Below are positions 60,344 to 64,000 of a stretch of 64,000 nt of DNA, piece after piece; the stretch's first letter is position 1, and each line of letters begins with the position of its first letter. A model generated the notes under the pieces. It was not told the DNA's origin, ran no database searches, and was given only the letters and a program-made list of their open reading frames with translations. The stretch lies in NCBI RefSeq assembly GCF_000010525.1, contig NC_009937.1, forward strand, positions 4,655,501 through 4,719,500. The letters run 5' to 3'. Position numbers and translations under genes: made by a program. The DNA comes from Azorhizobium caulinodans ORS 571 (GTDB taxonomy: Bacteria > Pseudomonadota > Alphaproteobacteria > Rhizobiales > Xanthobacteraceae).

Positions 60344-60385
60344 CTCAGGCCTGAAACCTTGGTGGCCGAAAACGAACGCGCGCCC

Positions 60386-60763
60386 TCAGGCGCGCGCGGT
60401 TCCGGACCACATCTTCTCGATATTGTAGAAGCTGCGGACTTCGGGCTGGAAGATGTGGACGATGACATCGCCGGCATCGATCAGCACCCAGTCACAGGCT
60501 GGCTGCCCTTCGACGCGGATCTGACGCACGCCCGCCGCCTTGAGCGCCTCGATGAGGTGCTCGGCCGTGGCGCCCACGTGCCGCTGGGAGCGGCCGGAGG
60601 CAACCACCATGAAGTCGGCGATGGAGGTCTTTCCGCGCAGGTCGATGGTGACGAGATCCTCGGCCTTGTCTTCGTCAAGCCGGGTCACGATGAGCGCGAG
60701 GATCTCCTCGGCGTCGAGTTGCGCCTGTGAGATCGGTGCGGCCGCCATAGTCTCTGCGGCCAA
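60386..60763 (-). CDS. rsfS: Ribosome silencing factor RsfS
   Basis: This 125-residue protein binds L14 on the 50S subunit and blocks subunit joining in starvation. Its hallmarks are DLRGKTSIADFMVVASGRSQRHV and CDWVLIDAGDVIVHIFQPEVRSFY. The start at 60763 may be replaced by M6 (60748). It sits between nadD and rlmH, as in other Hyphomicrobiales. Confidence 0.95.
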   Translation of the reverse strand: MAAETMAAAPISQAQLDAEEILALIVTRLDEDKAEDLVTIDLRGKTSIADFMVVASGRSQRHVGATAEHLIEALKAAGVRQIRVEGQPACDWVLIDAGDVIVHIFQPEVRSFYNIEKMWSGTARA

Positions 60764-60879
60764 GAGAGCCGTCGTGGACAGGGGTCCGGATCCTCTCGGT
60801 CAGTTAAACGATCCCCTCGGGCCGACGTGTGCCGAGCCTTGGAACCGCGCCATCAGAATGGCTGTGAATCAAGGAAATT

Positions 60880-61569
60880 TCAAGGGCGAGGGGGCACCGC
60901 CCCCGTGGCATCCGCTGCCGGCATCCGCCGCGCGGCCCTTATCTCCGTGGAGGATATAGGGGATTTCAGTCCGTGAAGGAAGGTCCATGCGGGCGGCGCC
61001 ATGTCGGCGAGGGCCGCCGCCTTCTCCTCCGGCACGCGGTAGGGCGCAAGCGCCTGCGCGGCGCGCGAGGAGGTCGCGCACAGGCTGTCGCCAAGGCGAT
61101 CCACAACCGCCATCGGAACGAGGCCCGCCAGCCCCCGCCAGCGCTGCCAGCGGGCGAAATGGGCGAGATTGTCCGCCCCCATGATCCAGACGAAGCGCAC
61201 CCGCGGCATCCGCTCCACGAGGCGGGAGACCGTCTCGTAGCTGTAGCGCGTACCGAGCGTAGTCTCGACGCCGGTGACGTCGATGAGGGGATGGTGGGCC
61301 ACATGACGCGCGAACGTCACGCGCTCCTGCACGGACGGCAGGTCCCAGTTGTCCTTGAGCGGATTGCCGGGCGTGACCAGCCACCAGATGCGGTCAAGCT
61401 GGAGGCGCTTCAGCGCCAGGAGGCTCGCCGCCCGGTGGGCCGCGTGGGCGGGATTGAAGGTGCCGCCGAACAGGCCGACGCGCAGCCCCGCCGGCGCCAT
61501 GGGCATGCTGACGGCGTCATGGGCGCTCACCGGTCTCATCGGCGTGCCGATCCGTGGTTCGCAGCTCAC
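60880..61569 (-). CDS. nadD: Nicotinate-nucleotide adenylyltransferase NadD
   Basis: This 229-residue enzyme adenylates nicotinate mononucleotide in NAD synthesis. It has the nucleotidyltransferase motif [15 protein letters not shown] (with FNPAH in place of FDPxH) and the ISSTEIRA motif near the C-terminus. The GTG start at 61569 overlaps the proA stop by 4 nt (GTGA), so coupling is likely; M11 (61539) is a shorter alternative. Confidence 0.94.
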   Translation of the reverse strand: MSCEPRIGTPMRPVSAHDAVSMPMAPAGLRVGLFGGTFNPAHAAHRAASLLALKRLQLDRIWWLVTPGNPLKDNWDLPSVQERVTFARHVAHHPLIDVTGVETTLGTRYSYETVSRLVERMPRVRFVWIMGADNLAHFARWQRWRGLAGLVPMAVVDRLGDSLCATSSRAAQALAPYRVPEEKAAALADMAPPAWTFLHGLKSPISSTEIRAARRMPAADATGAVPPRP

Positions 61570-62885
61570 GGGCGCGTCTGCCCGTTGCCGTGCACCCGAT
61601 ACTTGAAGGAGGTCAGCTGCTCCGCCCCCACGGGGCCGCGGGCATGCATGCGGCCGGTGGCGATGCCGATTTCAGCACCGAAACCGAACTCGCCGCCATC
61701 GGCGAACTGGGTGGAGGCATTGTGCATGACGATGGCCGAATCCACCTCGCGCAGGAAGCGCGCGGCGGCGGCTTCGTCCCTGGTGATGATCGAATCGGTG
61801 TGGTGGGAGCCGTGCGTCTCGATGTGATCAATGGCGGCGGCAAGGTCCGGCACCAGCTTCACGGAGATGATGGCGTCCTCATATTCCGTGTCCCAGTCCG
61901 CATCGACGGCGGGCTTCACGCGCGGGTCCACCGCCTGCGCCGCCGCATCGCCGCGCACCTCGCAGCCGGCGTCCAGCAGCATTTCCACCAGCGGCTTGAG
62001 CTGGGACGCGGCGACCTTCTCGTCCACCAGCAGCGTCTCGGCGGCGCCGCAGATGCCGGTGCGGCGCATCTTGGCGTTCAGGAGCACGGTCTTGGCCATG
62101 TCGAGATCGGCGGCGGCATGGACATAGACATGCACGATGCCGTCGAGATGGGCGAAGACGGGCACCCGTGCCTCGCTCTGCACGCGGGCGACGAGCCCCT
62201 TGCCGCCGCGCGGCACGATCACGTCGAGATTGCCGTCGAGGCCGCCCAGCATCAGGCCCACCGCCGTGCGATCCGAAAAGGGCACGAACTGCACGCAGTC
62301 GGCGGAAAGGCCCGCGTCCACGAGCCCGGCCACGAACGCCTTATGGATGGCTCCGGAGGAGCCGAGGCTGTCGGAGCCGCCGCGCAGGATCACCGCATTG
62401 CCGGCCCGCACACACAGCGCCGCCGCATCCGCCGTCACGTTCGGACGGCTCTCATAGATGACGCCGATGACGCCGAGCGGCGTGCGCACACGCTCGATCA
62501 CAAGACCGTTGGGCCGCGTCCAGCTTTCGGTGACGGCGCCCACGGGATCGGGCAGGCCGGCCACCATTTCGACGCCGGCGGCGATGGCCTCGATGCGGCT
62601 CTCGGTGAGGGCGAGGCGGTCCTGGAAGGCGCCGCTCATGCCGTCCGCCCTGGCGCGGGCCATGTCGTCGGCATTGGCGGCGAGAATCTCGGGGGTCGCG
62701 GCGCGGATGCGCGCGGCGGCGGCCTTCAGGGCCGCCGTCTTCTGCTCGGCCGGGGCCAAGGCCAGCGTGCGCGCAGCGGCGCGGGCGGCGCGCCCCATCT
62801 GCGACAGGACGGCCGGCACGTCCACGGGCGCGGCGCTTCCGGCGCTGGCGGCCACGGAGAGACGGGCGGCATGGGGCATGGCCAT
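61566..62885 (-). CDS. proA: Gamma-glutamyl phosphate reductase ProA
   Basis: This 439-residue aldehyde-dehydrogenase-fold enzyme reduces glutamyl-5-phosphate to the semialdehyde in proline synthesis. The catalytic Cys is in [35 protein letters not shown] and [28 protein letters not shown] are hallmarks. The N-terminus is extended by about 20 residues compared with many homologues. It starts 114 nt after proB and overlaps nadD by 4 nt. Confidence 0.96.
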   Translation of the reverse strand: MAMPHAARLSVAASAGSAAPVDVPAVLSQMGRAARAAARTLALAPAEQKTAALKAAAARIRAATPEILAANADDMARARADGMSGAFQDRLALTESRIEAIAAGVEMVAGLPDPVGAVTESWTRPNGLVIERVRTPLGVIGVIYESRPNVTADAAALCVRAGNAVILRGGSDSLGSSGAIHKAFVAGLVDAGLSADCVQFVPFSDRTAVGLMLGGLDGNLDVIVPRGGKGLVARVQSEARVPVFAHLDGIVHVYVHAAADLDMAKTVLLNAKMRRTGICGAAETLLVDEKVAASQLKPLVEMLLDAGCEVRGDAAAQAVDPRVKPAVDADWDTEYEDAIISVKLVPDLAAAIDHIETHGSHHTDSIITRDEAAAARFLREVDSAIVMHNASTQFADGGEFGFGAEIGIATGRMHARGPVGAEQLTSFKYRVHGNGQTRP

Positions 62886-62999
62886 GGCGAAACTCTCTAA
62901 CGTTCCCTCGACCCGGCCTGTGAACAGCCGGCTACGGCATCCTTAGCATGTGGGGCGCGACGCTCACAGGCCCGGAAAGCGATTGGAATTCTTATCGGT

Positions 63000-64000
63000 T
63001 CATTCCGCCCCGAGGGCCATGTCGTCGCGGTGGACCATCTCGGCCCGGCCGGGCAGGCCAAGCAGCGCCTCGATTTCCGCCGTCGAGCGTCCCCGGATGC
63101 GCTCGGCATGGTCGTGGTCATAGGCGACGAGACCCCGGCCGATCTCGCTGCCGTCCGGCCCGCGCAGCAGCACCGCATCGCCGCGCTCGAACTGGCCTTC
63201 CACCCGCACGACGCCCGCCGGCAGCAGGCTGGCGCCCCGGCGCAGCGCGGCCACCGCGCCGTCGTCCAGATGCAGCACGCCCCGCGCCTCCAGCGTGCCG
63301 GCGATCCATGCCTTGCGGGCGCGGGCGGGGGTGGCGCCGGCGAGGAACCAGGTGCAGCGCCCGCCTTCCGCGATGCGCTTCAGCGGGTTCTTCAGATGGC
63401 CGGAGGCGATCACCATGTGGGTGCCGGCGGAGGTGGCGATCTTGCCCGCCTCGATCTTGGTGCGCATGCCGCCGCGCGAGAGTTCCGAGCCCGCGGCACC
63501 CGCCATGCTCTCAATCTCGCCGGTGATGCGCGGCACCACGGGGATGTGGGTCGCGTTCGGATCCTGCGCCGGCGGCGCGGTGTAGAGGCCGTCGATGTCG
63601 GACAGGAGGATCAGCAGGTCGGCGCTCGCCATGGTGGCGACGCGGGCGGCCAAGCGGTCATTGTCGCCATAGCGGATCTCGCTGGTGGCCACCGTGTCAT
63701 TCTCGTTGATGACCGGCACGGCGCGATATTCCAGCAGCTTGGCGAGCGTCGAGCGGGCGTTGAGATAGCGCCGCCGCTCCTCCGTATCGCCCAGCGTGAG
63801 CAGCACCTGGCCGGCGGTGATGTCCTCATGGCCGAGGATTTCCGCCCAGGTGCGGGCCAGCGCGATCTGGCCCACGGCGGCGGCGGCCTGGCTGTCCTCC
63901 AGCTTCAGCGGCCCGCGCGGCAGGTGCAGCACCGTGCGCCCGAGCGCGATGGCACCGGAGGAGACCACCAGCACATCGGCGCCTCGCGCATGCAGTGTGC
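63000..64000 (-). CDS. proB: Glutamate 5-kinase ProB, 5' end beyond the window
   Basis: The visible part begins within the amino-acid-kinase core ([16 protein letters not shown], read from the window edge) and continues through [48 protein letters not shown] and a C-terminal PUA domain (about the last 75 residues). It phosphorylates glutamate as the first step of proline synthesis. The start codon is outside the window. It is upstream of proA. Confidence 0.96.
   Translation of the reverse strand, partial: TLHARGADVLVVSSGAIALGRTVLHLPRGPLKLEDSQAAAAVGQIALARTWAEILGHEDITAGQVLLTLGDTEERRRYLNARSTLAKLLEYRAVPVINENDTVATSEIRYGDNDRLAARVATMASADLLILLSDIDGLYTAPPAQDPNATHIPVVPRITGEIESMAGAAGSELSRGGMRTKIEAGKIATSAGTHMVIASGHLKNPLKRIAEGGRCTWFLAGATPARARKAWIAGTLEARGVLHLDDGAVAALRRGASLLPAGVVRVEGQFERGDAVLLRGPDGSEIGRGLVAYDHDHAERIRGRSTAEIEALLGLPGRAEMVHRDDMALGAE

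Overview
The window is GC-rich, densely coded DNA from an alphaproteobacterium, most likely a member of the Hyphomicrobiales close to Xanthobacteraceae (Xanthobacter/Azorhizobium-like). The signs are an F1-only atpHAGDC operon separate from F0, an MbfA ferritin/VIT1 exporter with a perfect Irr box, the block of rplU-rpmA and proB-proA-nadD-rsfS-rlmH-envC-ctpA housekeeping genes, a Urt/Fmd amide operon, and the codon use. No phage, transposase, rRNA or CRISPR array was seen. One tRNA (Ser, anticodon CGA) is present.

Layout. 1-8.6 kb: the end of a diguanylate cyclase, a small ATPase, mbfA, a DUF3008 protein, a Q-rich coiled-coil protein, a PPK2 kinase, wrbA, rppH, a phosphoesterase, a GNAT acetyltransferase, rpmA-rplU, an acyl-CoA thioesterase and tRNA-Ser. 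8.6-14.7 kb: a membrane diguanylate cyclase (with an FNR/FixK box upstream), a chemoreceptor, a methyltransferase and an HSL-type esterase. 14.7-26.4 kb: a urea/short-chain-amide unit transcribed leftward (urtABCDE-fmdA-fmdB), and divergent from it a two-gene signalling cassette: a 1137-residue hybrid histidine kinase whose input half is an NCS1-type transporter followed by a cysteine-rich module, plus a LuxR-type response regulator. 26.6-31.4 kb: an ECF sigma factor with a ChrR-like anti-sigma factor lacking its zinc cysteines, a PLP decarboxylase and an ABC-F ATPase. 31.6-32.9 kb: a markedly AT-rich orphan gene with a nitrilase-like Glu-Lys-Cys triad. 33-42.6 kb: an alpha-glucan/trehalose cluster (GH13 glucosidase, TreS-maltokinase fusion, glgB, malQ). 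42.7-48.3 kb: a small repeat protein, mmsA with a divergent LysR regulator, dps, and an EamA exporter with a LysR regulator. 48.4-53.5 kb: atpHAGDC. 53.9-56.8 kb: a polar amino-acid ABC importer. 57-64 kb: ctpA, envC, rlmH, rsfS, nadD, proA and the 3' part of proB.

How they may work together. The most interesting candidate system is at 14.7-26.4 kb. A transporter-shaped receptor is wired to a kinase and a LuxR-type regulator, lies back-to-back with genes for importing and hydrolysing urea or formamide-like compounds, and shares with them a 567-bp intergenic region that contains an 18-bp near-ideal operator (ATACGTC-N4-GACGTAT). Other points worth a second look are the alanine in place of the metal-binding Asp in the maltokinase half of the TreS fusion, the zinc-ligand loss in the ChrR homologue, the AT-rich nitrilase-like gene, and several palindromic regulatory sites.
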